From NCBI GenBank assembly GCA_017642695.1, contig JAEPQD010000001.1, forward strand, positions 2,303,701 to 2,367,700: 64,000 bases of DNA. Direction: 5' to 3'. Below the pieces are notes generated by a model. It was not told where the DNA came from and made no database searches. It saw only the letters and a program-made list of their open reading frames with translations. The DNA is from Parvibaculum sp. (lineage in GTDB: Bacteria; Pseudomonadota; Alphaproteobacteria; Parvibaculales; Parvibaculaceae). Shown here piece after piece: positions 46,066-54,510 of the stretch; position 1 is the stretch's first letter, and the number at the start of each line of letters is the position of its first letter. The translations under genes were made by a program, and so were the position numbers.

Positions 46066-47344
46066 GAGATTTGCTTTCGATCAGAGCCCGCACCGGGCCA
46101 CCGGCCAGAATGAGAAGGAACGCAAAAACGGAGGCCGCGGCCATGACGAGAAAGGCGACGCCGTACCCGTCAAGCCACTCGTAGAGAAATCCGACTGCAG
46201 CCGGGCCGATGGCGACACCTGCCGTCATGAAAAGCTGGTTGAACGAGTAGATGCGGCCGTATGCCTTTAACCCGAAGGCTTCGGCAAGCATCAGCGGTTG
46301 CATCATCAGGAGATTTCCAACTGTCACTCCGAAGATCAATGTCGCGGCAATCAGCATCGGCGTGGTGTCGGCTGCAGCATAGAAAGTGAGTGCCAGACCC
46401 TGAACGATGACAAGCGCAAGGACAAAATTTCGCGATGGAATCCATGTGAGCGCCCAGCCACCCGCCAGTCGTCCGACGATGCTCGCCATTGCCATGGTAG
46501 CGACCGCCAGCGCAGCCGTGTCGTCGCTGCCGCTGCGCGTTGCGACGAGACGAAACTGGTGAGCAATGACACCGACCTGTGCCATCATTGCGAAGATATA
46601 AGCCAGAGTCGAAAATACGAAAAAACGGCTGCGGATCGCCGCATCGAAGTCGATGCCATCGGCTGGAAGGGGGGCTCCGCTCGCATCGCGAAGAATGGGA
46701 TCTCCGTCGGGACCGAGACCGATTGCCTGCGGCGAAGGCCGTACGAACAGCCATGCAACAGGGATAATGCCGATGATGAAGCCCGTCGCGAGCCAGGGAG
46801 TGGCGCCCTGCAGCCCAAACTCGTCGATCAGCTTGGCGGCCACAGGCGTCAGCAATATTCCGCCAAGCGAGAGCCCCGTCGATGCAATGGAGAGAGCAAC
46901 GGAACGTCGCCGCGCAAACCATCTCGCAACAAGCGTTGTGCCTGGGATGAGCGCGGCGCCCGCATAGCCGATGCCGAATAGAATGTAGAAGGCATAGAGC
47001 TGCCACAGCTCGGTGACATATCCGGCGCCGAGCGTCGCGACGGCGCTCATGAACGCTCCCGCCGTTATGACCCACCGCGGGTCGTAGCGGTCGATCAGCG
47101 ATGCAACGCCCAGTCCGGCAATACCCGACGAAACGAAGAAGCAGGCCGTCGCGCCCGACGTAGCGGAAACAGAGAAGCCTTTCTCGACTACAAAGGCTTT
47201 CAGATAGACCGACAGATTGTAGAAGCCGAGCCCCGCCGTCACAGTCATGATGACGAGTACCGCAGCAACGACATACCAGCCGTAGAAGAGACCGGTGCCC
47301 GGAGGTTGACCGCCGTTCCTGTCGATGGCGCTTTCCGCGCTCAT
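46058..47344 (-). CDS. MFS transporter (monocarboxylate/OFA-like), copy 2
   Basis: The 428-residue 12-helix carrier begins FYGWYVVAAVLVIMTVTAGLGFYNLSVYLKAFVVEKGFSVSATSG in fragments nearly identical to copy 1. The same central loop (GLGPDGDPILRD), VARWFA, and MMQPLMLAEAFGLKAYGRI motifs are conserved. The two copies are a gene duplication with the gamma-CA gene between them. An organic anion is the likely substrate. Confidence 0.85.
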   Translation of the reverse strand: MSAESAIDRNGGQPPGTGLFYGWYVVAAVLVIMTVTAGLGFYNLSVYLKAFVVEKGFSVSATSGATACFFVSSGIAGLGVASLIDRYDPRWVITAGAFMSAVATLGAGYVTELWQLYAFYILFGIGYAGAALIPGTTLVARWFARRRSVALSIASTGLSLGGILLTPVAAKLIDEFGLQGATPWLATGFIIGIIPVAWLFVRPSPQAIGLGPDGDPILRDASGAPLPADGIDFDAAIRSRFFVFSTLAYIFAMMAQVGVIAHQFRLVATRSGSDDTAALAVATMAMASIVGRLAGGWALTWIPSRNFVLALVIVQGLALTFYAAADTTPMLIAATLIFGVTVGNLLMMQPLMLAEAFGLKAYGRIYSFNQLFMTAGVAIGPAAVGFLYEWLDGYGVAFLVMAAASVFAFLLILAGGPVRALIESKSHA

Positions 47345-47506
47345 GGATACCTCCCTTGCCGGTCTCCGCCGGGTTGAGCCTAGATAAACATCCGATGTCG
47401 GCGCGCCAAGAACAAAAGGTGTTGCGGTAGCGCGGTCTGGCGCATTCCGCTAATCATGGGGCCATACCGGCATTCGGAAAGACCGGAAATACAGGGAGAA
47501 ATACTG

Positions 47507-48124
47507 ATGAAATTGTACAATTCGATCGGACCGAACCCTCGCGTCGTGAAGATGTTCATGCAGGAGAAGGGCATCGAACTGCCGATGGTCGAGGTCGACC
47601 TGATGCAGGGTGAGAATCGCAAGGAACCCTACCTCGCCAAGAACCCGGCCGGGCAGCTCCCCGCGCTCGAACTGGACGATGGCAGCTATCTCGCGGAAAT
47701 CACCGCCATCTGCGAGTATCTGGACGAAAAATATCCCGGCGGTTCGCTGATTGGTACGACGCCCGAGGAGCGGGCGGAAACACGCATGTGGACCCGACGC
47801 GTTGACCTGAATGTGTGTGAACCGCTGGCGAACGGATTCCGGTTCTCCGAAGGTCTTCCGCTTTTCAAGGACCGCATGCGTTGCCTTCCGGAGGCGGCGG
47901 ACGGCCTCAAGGCGATCGCACAGGACAAGCTCGCCTGGTTCGACAAGCTGCTGGCAGGCAAGGACTACCTCGCAGGCAAACGGATGACTCTTGCGGACAT
48001 CCTGCTTTTCGGCTTTCTCGATTTCGGTGCCGCCGTCGGTCAGCCGCTCAACCCCGAATTCAGGAATCTCGGCGCCTGGTTTGAACGAATGAAAGGCCGG
48101 GCCTCGGCTGCCGCAACCGCTTAG
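47507..48124 (+). CDS. Glutathione S-transferase family protein
   Basis: The 205-residue protein has an N-terminal thioredoxin-like domain starting MKLYNSIGPNPRVVKMFMQEKG. The conserved NPAGQLPALELDDGSYLAEITAICEYLD carries the cis-Pro and Glu/Ser glutathione contacts. An all-helical C-terminal domain with LADILLFGFLDF follows. The ATG at 47507 has an AGGGAGA site. A strong terminator lies ten bases after the stop. The substrate is unknown; a detoxification role is typical. Confidence 0.88.
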   Translation: MKLYNSIGPNPRVVKMFMQEKGIELPMVEVDLMQGENRKEPYLAKNPAGQLPALELDDGSYLAEITAICEYLDEKYPGGSLIGTTPEERAETRMWTRRVDLNVCEPLANGFRFSEGLPLFKDRMRCLPEAADGLKAIAQDKLAWFDKLLAGKDYLAGKRMTLADILLFGFLDFGAAVGQPLNPEFRNLGAWFERMKGRASAAATA

Positions 48125-48133
48125 GAGCACAAT

Positions 48134-48165
48134 GCCGGGTTCCCGCCTGCGGAACCCGGCTTTTT
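48134..48165 (+). terminator. Intrinsic terminator of the GST gene
   Basis: A perfect ten-base-pair stem (GCCGGGTTCC against GGAACCCGGC) with a seven-base loop is followed by five T residues. It is a textbook intrinsic terminator. Confidence 0.95.
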
Positions 48166-48254
48166 CTCTAGGCAGGGCTTGCCTCCCGCCACAATTTCGC
48201 CAAGCTAGTAAAAAAGTCTTACTAGTTCGAGGGGGAAGTCATGGGAGGAAAACC

Positions 48255-48647
48255 TTGAAGTATCTCGTACAGTTGTGCCTTGCGCTGGGGCTCGCGCTCG
48301 TCGGAACCGTTATGTTGCCGGCGGGAGTTCATGCGCAGGATGTCCCTGAATGTATCGACACGGATGATCAGACACGCAACAACCCGGCAGCAACGGCCCA
48401 GTGGTGGTCGCGCCGGTCTGCGGAAGAAAAGAAGTACATAAGCGAACTTCCTTGCGAGGAGCGCTTTATTCCAATGATCTGTATCTTCCTGTTCGATCCG
48501 AACCTCAGGGATTGCACGAACCGCCGGGTTGCCGAATACCGCGCGGACAGAGCTTGTTCCAAGAAGGGCCATGCGCTCCTCTCGGAGGAACATGCGGCCT
48601 GCAAGGAAGACTTCAAGAAATCCTTCTCGCCGCCGTTTCCCGGCTGA
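48255..48647 (+). CDS. Secreted six-cysteine protein, copy 1
   Basis: From a TTG at 48255 with GGAGG six bases upstream, the 130-residue product begins with a signal peptide (LVQLCLALGLALVGTVMLPA) ending VHAQ. The mature part has six cysteines (PEC, LPC, MIC, RDC, RAC, AAC), a WW pair and the motif ELPC-ERFIPMICIFLFDP. It is paralogous to the next gene at every Cys. I recognise no characterised family. The six Cys suggest three disulfides in a small periplasmic or extracellular protein. Confidence 0.75.
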   Translation: MKYLVQLCLALGLALVGTVMLPAGVHAQDVPECIDTDDQTRNNPAATAQWWSRRSAEEKKYISELPCEERFIPMICIFLFDPNLRDCTNRRVAEYRADRACSKKGHALLSEEHAACKEDFKKSFSPPFPG

Positions 48648-48665
48648 CGATAGCGGAGAAAGCGA

Positions 48666-49076
48666 ATGAAGATTCTGGTTCGGAGTTGCCTCGCGTTCGG
48701 CCTGGCGCTTACAGGAATTTTCTTCTTCGCGAACGGGTCCGAGGCTCAGAGCGCTTCGGACCCCATTCCCGATTGCATCAACAGCGAGACGAACGGAACG
48801 CGTCCTGCTGATGGCATTGCGTGGTGGGGAAGGCGCACGGCAGAGCAGAAGAAATATATTCGCGAGTTGCCCTGCAACGAGCGCTATATTCCCATGGTAT
48901 GCATTTTCCTGTGGGATCCCGATCTCCGTGGCTGCACCAACAAGGGTGTCGCCGAGTACCGGGCCGACAAGGAATGCACAAGACAGGGTTATGAGCTTCT
49001 GAGCGCCGAGCACGTCGCCTGCAAGGAGCGTTTCAAGAAGACCTTCGTCCCGCCTTTCCCAAGTACGACTTCGTAG
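48666..49076 (+). CDS. Secreted six-cysteine protein, copy 2
   Basis: The 136-residue protein has a signal peptide (residues 1-27, ending SEAQ). Its mature domain aligns with copy 1: IPDC, AWWGRRTAEQKKYIRELPC, MVCIFLWDP, RGC, ECTRQG, VACKERFKKTF-PPFP. It starts 18 bases after copy 1 behind a GCGGAG site, so the two form an operon. The function is unknown. Their divergence outside the Cys framework suggests an old duplication. Confidence 0.75.
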   Translation: MKILVRSCLAFGLALTGIFFFANGSEAQSASDPIPDCINSETNGTRPADGIAWWGRRTAEQKKYIRELPCNERYIPMVCIFLWDPDLRGCTNKGVAEYRADKECTRQGYELLSAEHVACKERFKKTFVPPFPSTTS

Positions 49077-49125
49077 GAGGGGCCGGCGGCGTCGAACGGC
49101 CGGTTCGGAAGAGAGGCTGGGGATA

Positions 49126-49545
49126 ATGAGCGCGACGAACGAAAGGCTGGCGGCCCTCGATCCCGATTGGGAGTCGCCCGCGGCAGTGACGCTCGGCAAG
49201 ACAGTGCTCGAGAAGGATGCCGAGCGCGGCTATATCCGGGCATCCTTTGTGGCCGGCGACAATTTTTTGAATCGCGGCGGTCGCGTCTTTGGCGGCTTCC
49301 TCTCTGCCATGCTCGACGGCCTTTGCGGCCACGCTGTTCGCCTCACGCATGAGAAGCCCGGCACGCCCCAGGTGACGCTTGAGCTCAAGACAAGCTTTGT
49401 TGGCCGTGCCGACAAGGGCACGCTCATCGGCGAAGGCTGGGTCCGGCACCGCGGCAAGTCGATCGCCTTTGCTGAAGCAGAGCTCCGCAACGAAGCAGGC
49501 GATCTCGTGGCTAGGGCCAGCGCCACCTTCAAGATCGGCGCCTGA
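49126..49545 (+). CDS. PaaI-family hotdog thioesterase
   Basis: The 139-residue hotdog-fold protein has the PaaI pattern: NRGGRVFGGFLSAMLDGLCGHAV near residue 50 (with the catalytic Asp in MLDG) and TLELKTSFVGRADKGTLIGEGWV near residue 86. It should hydrolyse an acyl- or aryl-CoA thioester. It is the last gene before the tRNA and the foreign element. Confidence 0.82.
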   Translation: MSATNERLAALDPDWESPAAVTLGKTVLEKDAERGYIRASFVAGDNFLNRGGRVFGGFLSAMLDGLCGHAVRLTHEKPGTPQVTLELKTSFVGRADKGTLIGEGWVRHRGKSIAFAEAELRNEAGDLVARASATFKIGA

Positions 49546-49605
49546 TAGCATTCTGGCCCCGTTTTCGGTTGAGAAAGATGCTGTCAGCCGATAACCAGTG
49601 CAGAG

Positions 49606-49695
49606 GGAAGGGTGGCCGAGTGGTTTAAGGCACCGGTCTTGAAAACCGGCGTGGGTTCACGCCCACCGTGGGTTCGAATCCCACCCCTTCCGCCA
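49606..49695 (+). tRNA. tRNA-Ser(TGA) with encoded CCA; attachment site of the element
   Basis: A 90-base class II tRNA is folded here. The acceptor stem GGAAGGG (49606-49612) pairs with CCCTTCC (49685-49691), G is the discriminator and CCA is encoded at 49693-49695. The anticodon loop CTTGAAA (49638-49644) gives anticodon TGA at 49640-49642, and the long variable arm is typical of tRNA-Ser. Phage-type genes begin immediately after its 3' end. This fits integration into the tRNA 3' half, with 49660-49695 the likely attL core. The second copy must lie beyond the window. Confidence 0.97.
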
Positions 49696-49830
49696 GAAAA
49701 CAAACAAAATCAATGGCTTAAGGTGTGTTTTCGGACCTTACCCACGATCTAGCCCACAAACATTCAGGGCCTAATCGCCCGCTGTCAGTGGCCGCCTGCC
49801 GCGGCGTAATTATGTTGCCGAGCGTCCCGC

Positions 49831-50268
49831 ATGAGTGAAAGCCCGCCCCGGTCGACCATCCCAATCGCGCGGTTCGACGGCCGCCAGGTTCTCCCCCTTC
49901 GCGCCGAAATCGACACGCTGGCCGATTGCCTCGATCATGGCCGTGCGCTTTATGTGCGCTGCGGTTGCAATCCGCGCATCGTCGAGGTTTTCCCGGAGCG
50001 CCTTCTCGCGTTGCCCAACCCGCCCGGGGAATCGACGCGCCTTTCCGAATTGCGGCCTTGGCTGACGTGCAAGAAATGCTGGCGCCGTGAACGGCTCACC
50101 GTCCGCGCGGGCGAGGAATGGCGCGGCGGGCTCATTCCGCGCAAGCCGCAACCGGTCAAGCAATTCATCCGGCATGCGCCCACGCCTACGCTCGGCGGAC
50201 CGCGTGAGCCCTTCACGCCAGCGCCGGGCGGGCCGAAAGGACGCAAGCGCGTCTTCAAGGCGCGATAG
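49831..50268 (+). CDS. Hypothetical protein with Cys-pair (zinc-ribbon-like)
   Basis: The 145-residue protein has CGC near residue 44 and CKKC near residue 80, which could together bind zinc, and a basic, Pro/Gly-rich C-terminal tail (TPTLGGPREPFTPAPGGPKGRKR). No family is recognised. It is the first gene of the element, 135 bases from the tRNA. It is followed 22 bases later by the SNase gene, probably in one transcript. Confidence 0.6.
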   Translation: MSESPPRSTIPIARFDGRQVLPLRAEIDTLADCLDHGRALYVRCGCNPRIVEVFPERLLALPNPPGESTRLSELRPWLTCKKCWRRERLTVRAGEEWRGGLIPRKPQPVKQFIRHAPTPTLGGPREPFTPAPGGPKGRKRVFKAR

Positions 50269-50290
50269 GTGCTCGGGAGGACGAAGAGCC

Positions 50291-50755
50291 ATGCCAAGAC
50301 GCCGCTTCCCGCGCACCTTTCCCCGGTTGATCCGCAACGCGCAGACGTGGAGCGGCCTTGCGCTCGCGCTGCTGATCGTCGTCGGTAGCCTCGCCTGGGA
50401 CGCCTTTGGCCACTTGCTGCAGCCGGCGGAACCGGCGGCCGGCACCTACACGGTTTACGACGGCGACACGATCACGATATCCGGCGAGCGGATCCGCATC
50501 ATGGGCCTAGACACGCCGGAAATCGGCCGGGGCGCACGCTGTGCGTCGGAGGATCGCCTGGCCACCGCCGCGCGTAACGAGCTGCGCAGGCTGCTGAGAG
50601 GCGCAGATATCACCCTGAGGCGCGACGGCTCGGACCGCTACGGCCGGACCCTTGCCTATGTCTACGCGGACGGGCAGGACGTGGCGAAGGCGTTGATAGA
50701 TGCCGGATTGGCGCGGCCCTATGACGGCGGCCGCCGGGAAGGCTGGTGCGACTAA
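50291..50755 (+). CDS. Membrane-anchored thermonuclease (SNase-like)
   Basis: The 154-residue protein has one N-terminal transmembrane helix (about residues 20-38) and a staphylococcal-nuclease domain. YDGDTITI, RIRIMGLDTPEIG and the RYGRTLAYVY arginine match the metal-binding and catalytic positions. The CASEDRLATAARNEL region supplies the acidic residue. It would cut DNA or RNA at the cell surface or in the periplasm. The ATG at 50291 is chosen because an upstream frame start would read through the previous gene. Its 3' end overlaps the SRAP gene by four bases (convergent). Confidence 0.82.
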   Translation: MPRRRFPRTFPRLIRNAQTWSGLALALLIVVGSLAWDAFGHLLQPAEPAAGTYTVYDGDTITISGERIRIMGLDTPEIGRGARCASEDRLATAARNELRRLLRGADITLRRDGSDRYGRTLAYVYADGQDVAKALIDAGLARPYDGGRREGWCD

Positions 50756-51399
50756 ACCGGCTCGATGCACGCCTCACCCTGGTTCTTCACGCTGTTCACA
50801 TAGGTCGAGACTTTCCGCGCCTCGATCCAATCGGCAGGACAGGGCCGCAAGAGATCCTCGCCGCCGCGGGCGCTTAGCCAGGCGTCGAGATCGTACTTGC
50901 CGAGAATGACCGGCATGCGGTTATGGATCGGCGCCATCGTCTCGTTTGCGTCTGTCGTGACGATTGTGCAGGAAAGTGTTTCTTCTCCGCCTTCCTCTCG
51001 CGCCCCCCAGAGCCCGGCGAAACTCAGTGGCATGCCGTCTGCGCGCGTGATGTAGAAGGGCTGCTTCTTCCCGTCGACTGTTTTCCACTCGAAGAATCCG
51101 GACGCCGGGACGATGCAGCGCCGCGACTTGAAAGCCGAGCGAAACATCGGCTTCGTGGCCACGGTGTCGGCCCGCGCATTGAACGTCGCCGGCAGCTTGT
51201 TCTCCGCCTTCCACCATGAAGGGATCAGCCCCCAGCGCATAGTCGAGGCGAAGCGCCCTTTAGCGTCGGCCCGAACCGTGAGCACCTGCGTCGTCGGCGC
51301 GATGTTGAAGCGCGGTTCGAGATTGAGTGGCGCCCCGGTGAGGCCGTAGAGCTCCACGAGCTGCTGCCAGGATAGATGCTGGGTAAAGCGTCCGCACAT
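50752..51399 (-). CDS. SRAP/YedK abasic-site DNA-protein crosslink protein
   Basis: The 215-residue HMCES/YedK-family protein has the invariant Cys2 (MCGRFT) that forms a thiazolidine crosslink with abasic DNA. It also has Asn in FNARADT near residue 75, Glu in GFFEWK near residue 104 and His in PIHNRMPVIL near residue 157. All key residues are present, so it should be active. SRAP genes are frequent in phages and islands. It is divergent from the AlbA/ATPase gene. Confidence 0.92.
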   Translation of the reverse strand: MCGRFTQHLSWQQLVELYGLTGAPLNLEPRFNIAPTTQVLTVRADAKGRFASTMRWGLIPSWWKAENKLPATFNARADTVATKPMFRSAFKSRRCIVPASGFFEWKTVDGKKQPFYITRADGMPLSFAGLWGAREEGGEETLSCTIVTTDANETMAPIHNRMPVILGKYDLDAWLSARGGEDLLRPCPADWIEARKVSTYVNSVKNQGEACIEPV

Positions 51400-51496
51400 A
51401 AGCGAAGCCTAGCCGTGCGGCGAATACGAAGAAAGCCTGCCACTATAGTTTCCGTACCCGCTTGGCTGGAAGGTAGGGTTCGGGTATCTAGTGTAA

Positions 51497-52948
51497 ATGG
51501 CCCTTCCAGACGCTATTCACCTCGTCGAATCCTTGCGGTCTCACCCCTCCGAAACTGAGTGGTTCGAGTTCAAGCGTGGTCATTTCGATCCCGAAGACGT
51601 GGGCGAATACGTCTCCGCACTGGCCAACTCTGCGATGCTGCACAATGAGAGGTTGGCGTTTTTAGTTTACGGAATCGAGGACAAGACGCACGAAGTCGTG
51701 GGCGCGGATGTACACCTCAAGGATGAAAAAGTTAAGGGCGAACCTTTCGAAAGTTGGCTTTCGAGATACCTGTCTCCGAAGATCAATTTGGCCTTTGAAT
51801 GGTGCCTTATCGGTGGAAAACACGTCGAAATATTGTGCATAGAACCTGCATATGATCGGCCGGTTCGTTTTAGAAACGTTGCCTACATCAGAATTAATTC
51901 GATCAAGAAGCGTCTCGAAGAATTTCCAGAGAAAGAGCGCACCCTCTGGAATTTAACTTCTCGCTATTCCTTTGAAGATGGGATAGCGGCGACGCACGTG
52001 TCGCCTCAGGAGATCATAGACAAATTTGCCTGCGCTGATTTGTGTGGACTGCTTTATGGAAGTCCCCTTCCCGACGCACGCGCCATCGAAAACTTTGCGG
52101 CGGAGGGCTTAATACGAGACGACCAGCAGGGTGCCTACGACATAACGAATCTCTTTGCTCTGTGTGCGGCTCGAGATCTGACACAGTTTAAAACCGTCGC
52201 GCATAAGGCTCCGCGCGTTGTCGTCTACAAAGACACCACGAAGTTGACAGGCATTGAAGACATTGAGGGTAAACTTGGATACGCAGTCGCCTTCAAACGC
52301 ATGTTGGCATTTATCATGCGGCAAACTGGTGGCCGCGAGGTGCTTGAACACGGAGTCAGACGGTACGCACACTTTTACCCAGAGGATGCAGTTAGGGAGT
52401 TTCTAGCCAATGCATTAATTCACCAAGACCTCATGCAGAGCGGCGGACGTCCGACGATAGAAATTTTCGCTGACAAGATTCAATTCACAAACCCCGGAGA
52501 GCCACTTGTCGCCATAGACAGGTTCATTGACGCTCCGCCGAGGTCGCGAAACGAGAGGCTTGCCGGCCTCATGAGAAAAGCTCGTTTATGTGAGGACAGA
52601 GGGAGTGGCGTTGATCGAGCGTTGTGGGCAATAGAGGAGGCCAAACTCGCGCCCCCGCAATTTGTTGCTATCGAAGGTTCAACCGTGGTCACGATGTATC
52701 GAGGAACAAACTTCAATGCCATGTCTAAGGAAGACAGGATTAGAGCTTGTTACCAGCACGCTTGCCTGATGCATGTGAAGGGGGACCCTATGGGGAATTC
52801 CACGCTCAGGCATCGACTCGGCTTAAATAAGAATCAGCACACCCCAGCGTCCAATGTAATTTCTGACACCATGGCAGTAGGCTTGATCAGACCCTTGGAC
52901 ATAGACCAAGCAAATAGGGTGGCGCGCTATGTGCCATATTGGGCCTAG
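51497..52948 (+). CDS. Schlafen-type AlbA_2 plus HATPase_c_4 protein
   Basis: The 483-residue protein carries an N-terminal AlbA_2 (Schlafen-fold) domain (ETEWFEFKRGH, EYVSALANSAML, RLAFLVYGIED). The C-terminal GHKL-ATPase-like region has N box EFLANALIHQDL near residue 297, FTNPGEPL and CEDRGSGVDRA. This is the layout usually annotated as an ATP-binding transcriptional regulator or RecG-like helicase C-terminal protein. The gene is visibly AT-richer than its neighbours, suggesting separate acquisition. Several Schlafen/AlbA proteins act in phage defence; a defence role here is inference. The start has no strong ribosome site. Confidence 0.8.
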   Translation: MALPDAIHLVESLRSHPSETEWFEFKRGHFDPEDVGEYVSALANSAMLHNERLAFLVYGIEDKTHEVVGADVHLKDEKVKGEPFESWLSRYLSPKINLAFEWCLIGGKHVEILCIEPAYDRPVRFRNVAYIRINSIKKRLEEFPEKERTLWNLTSRYSFEDGIAATHVSPQEIIDKFACADLCGLLYGSPLPDARAIENFAAEGLIRDDQQGAYDITNLFALCAARDLTQFKTVAHKAPRVVVYKDTTKLTGIEDIEGKLGYAVAFKRMLAFIMRQTGGREVLEHGVRRYAHFYPEDAVREFLANALIHQDLMQSGGRPTIEIFADKIQFTNPGEPLVAIDRFIDAPPRSRNERLAGLMRKARLCEDRGSGVDRALWAIEEAKLAPPQFVAIEGSTVVTMYRGTNFNAMSKEDRIRACYQHACLMHVKGDPMGNSTLRHRLGLNKNQHTPASNVISDTMAVGLIRPLDIDQANRVARYVPYWA

Positions 52949-53151
52949 TTTTTTTCGTTATTAGTTCGTCCAAAAACAGAATTAGTCGTTTTAATTCAAT
53001 GGCTTATTTCGTTTTCTGTTCGTCACCTCTAACGAAAACAGCGGTCTCCAAAGCGTGCTCAAACGTCTCCCCTGTCTCGTCGGCCTTGATAGCCTCGTGG
53101 CGCCGCAAGGGTTCAGGATCACGCTAGGGATCAATCGGGCGGGGGCAGGGC

Positions 53152-53544
53152 TCATTCCAGAAGCACGCGGCGTCGCCTGTCCGCGGCACGCGGCGGCGCT
53201 TCCGGGGTGTTTGGATGATGGCGCCGGTTGTTGCAGAGAAGGCACGCTGCCGCCAGGTTGAGCCATTCTCCGGTCCCGCTGTCGCATAGGGCTAGAATGT
53301 GCTCGCGCGTCGCCATGAGTGGGCCGGGCGCGTAGGTCATGCGCTTGCCGCACCAGCAGCACCTCCAGTTCTGCGCCTCGCATAGCTGCATCATGCGGCC
53401 GTTAGGGGGATTGCAGGCGAGGGCGGTCCTTTCCCATGCCCGTTCCATGCGGCGGCGGCGACGGCGCGCGGCGGGGCTGTCCGGGGCGTCGGTGAAAAGG
53501 CCCTGCCACGGGATCACCGCAACAGGGCCTCTCTGCGTCGACAC
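53152..53544 (-). CDS. HNH endonuclease
   Basis: The protein is up to 130 residues from GTG 53544; a later ATG at 53448 is possible. The HNH domain is clear: CCWCGKRM near residue 62, ATREHILAL near residue 78 (the catalytic His), and NLAAACLLCNNRRHH near residue 95 with the second Cys pair. Phage HNH nucleases often sit beside terminase genes, but none is present here. It lies eight bases downstream of the S24 gene and is likely co-transcribed. Confidence 0.82.
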   Translation of the reverse strand: MSTQRGPVAVIPWQGLFTDAPDSPAARRRRRRMERAWERTALACNPPNGRMMQLCEAQNWRCCWCGKRMTYAPGPLMATREHILALCDSGTGEWLNLAAACLLCNNRRHHPNTPEAPPRAADRRRRVLLE

Positions 53545-53552
53545 GGGCGCGC

Positions 53553-54464
53553 CTAGGCAGCCTTGCGCCTCGCCCGCCTCTTTGACGCGCCGATCAACGC
53601 AGCGCGCCGCGCGCGCTCGCTGCGAGCCTTGGCGTCCTGTTGCCGTTCCTCTTCAAGCATGGCGTCGAGTTCGGCTTGCTCAACGCGGTATCGCTCGCGA
53701 ATAGCGGCGATGTTGACCGATGTTATGCCGGATGCGGCAATCTCTCCGATTGTGTGCCAAAAGCCGATAACTGTGGCCTCCGCGCCCTTCCACGGGCGCG
53801 AGTGATCCGGCCGGTGCGCGGCTTGCGATTCTGCAATGTCGCGCAGGAGATATCCGAGATCGCGGGGAGGGCGGCCGAGGGAGTATTGCGCGACCGCAAA
53901 AGCCAAGGTTTGTCCGTATCGGACGCCTTCGCGATAGTCGTCGGGCGCTTCGATCGCCCAATAGTCGTAACCTCTCCCGCGGCCGCGCGATCGCACCATC
54001 GGCAAGTCTTGAAACCGGGCAATCGTCGGTATCGGCCTCACTTCGTCACCGCGCGACACGGCAATGACCTTGTGAACAGCCTCGATTCGCTCGTGCGCCA
54101 CGGAAAAGCACGTCGGAGGATTCTGCATCTCGAGACGCAGCGCACCATCGGCAAACGATGCGATGCGCTTGAGCGCGGGAAGGCCTACCCGGTCCATCCA
54201 AACGGCGGCAACATCTCCCGCTTGGAGCGTTTCGCTCGGCGCGAGGATCACATGATCGCCGTCGCACATCTCAGGGGCCATGCAATCGCCCCTTACGCGA
54301 AGCGCATAGGCATCCTGTGGCCAGTCGCCTTTCAGGGGCAGGTAAGATTCGGGCACGGCTTCGAGCGATGCGGCGTAACTGCCTGGGGTGGGCGCGGGGC
54401 GCACATTGCTTGGCGGCAAATCCTTTTGAGTGGAATGTTTACGGGTTTGGCTGGTCTTGCCCAT
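53553..54464 (-). CDS. S24/LexA-like peptidase-domain protein with Cys nucleophile position
   Basis: The 303-residue product starts at ATG 54464 behind GGGAGA; a TTG-type extension upstream lacks merit. After a basic N-terminal tail without a visible helix-turn-helix comes a LexA/UmuD-type fold. The normal V-x-GDSM-P motif reads VRGDCMAPEMCDGDHVILAP near residue 60, and the Lys is in PALKRIA near residue 99. The C-terminal 150 residues are helical and end in a basic, coiled tail (EEERQQDAKARSERARRAALIG). It may be a repressor-like regulator of the element. It is divergent from the RHH gene. Confidence 0.75.
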   Translation of the reverse strand: MGKTSQTRKHSTQKDLPPSNVRPAPTPGSYAASLEAVPESYLPLKGDWPQDAYALRVRGDCMAPEMCDGDHVILAPSETLQAGDVAAVWMDRVGLPALKRIASFADGALRLEMQNPPTCFSVAHERIEAVHKVIAVSRGDEVRPIPTIARFQDLPMVRSRGRGRGYDYWAIEAPDDYREGVRYGQTLAFAVAQYSLGRPPRDLGYLLRDIAESQAAHRPDHSRPWKGAEATVIGFWHTIGEIAASGITSVNIAAIRERYRVEQAELDAMLEEERQQDAKARSERARRAALIGASKRRARRKAA

Positions 54465-54510
54465 TTTGTTCTCCCGGTTTCCAGTTGTTGCAGCCCGACG
54501 ATGGGCGTGC

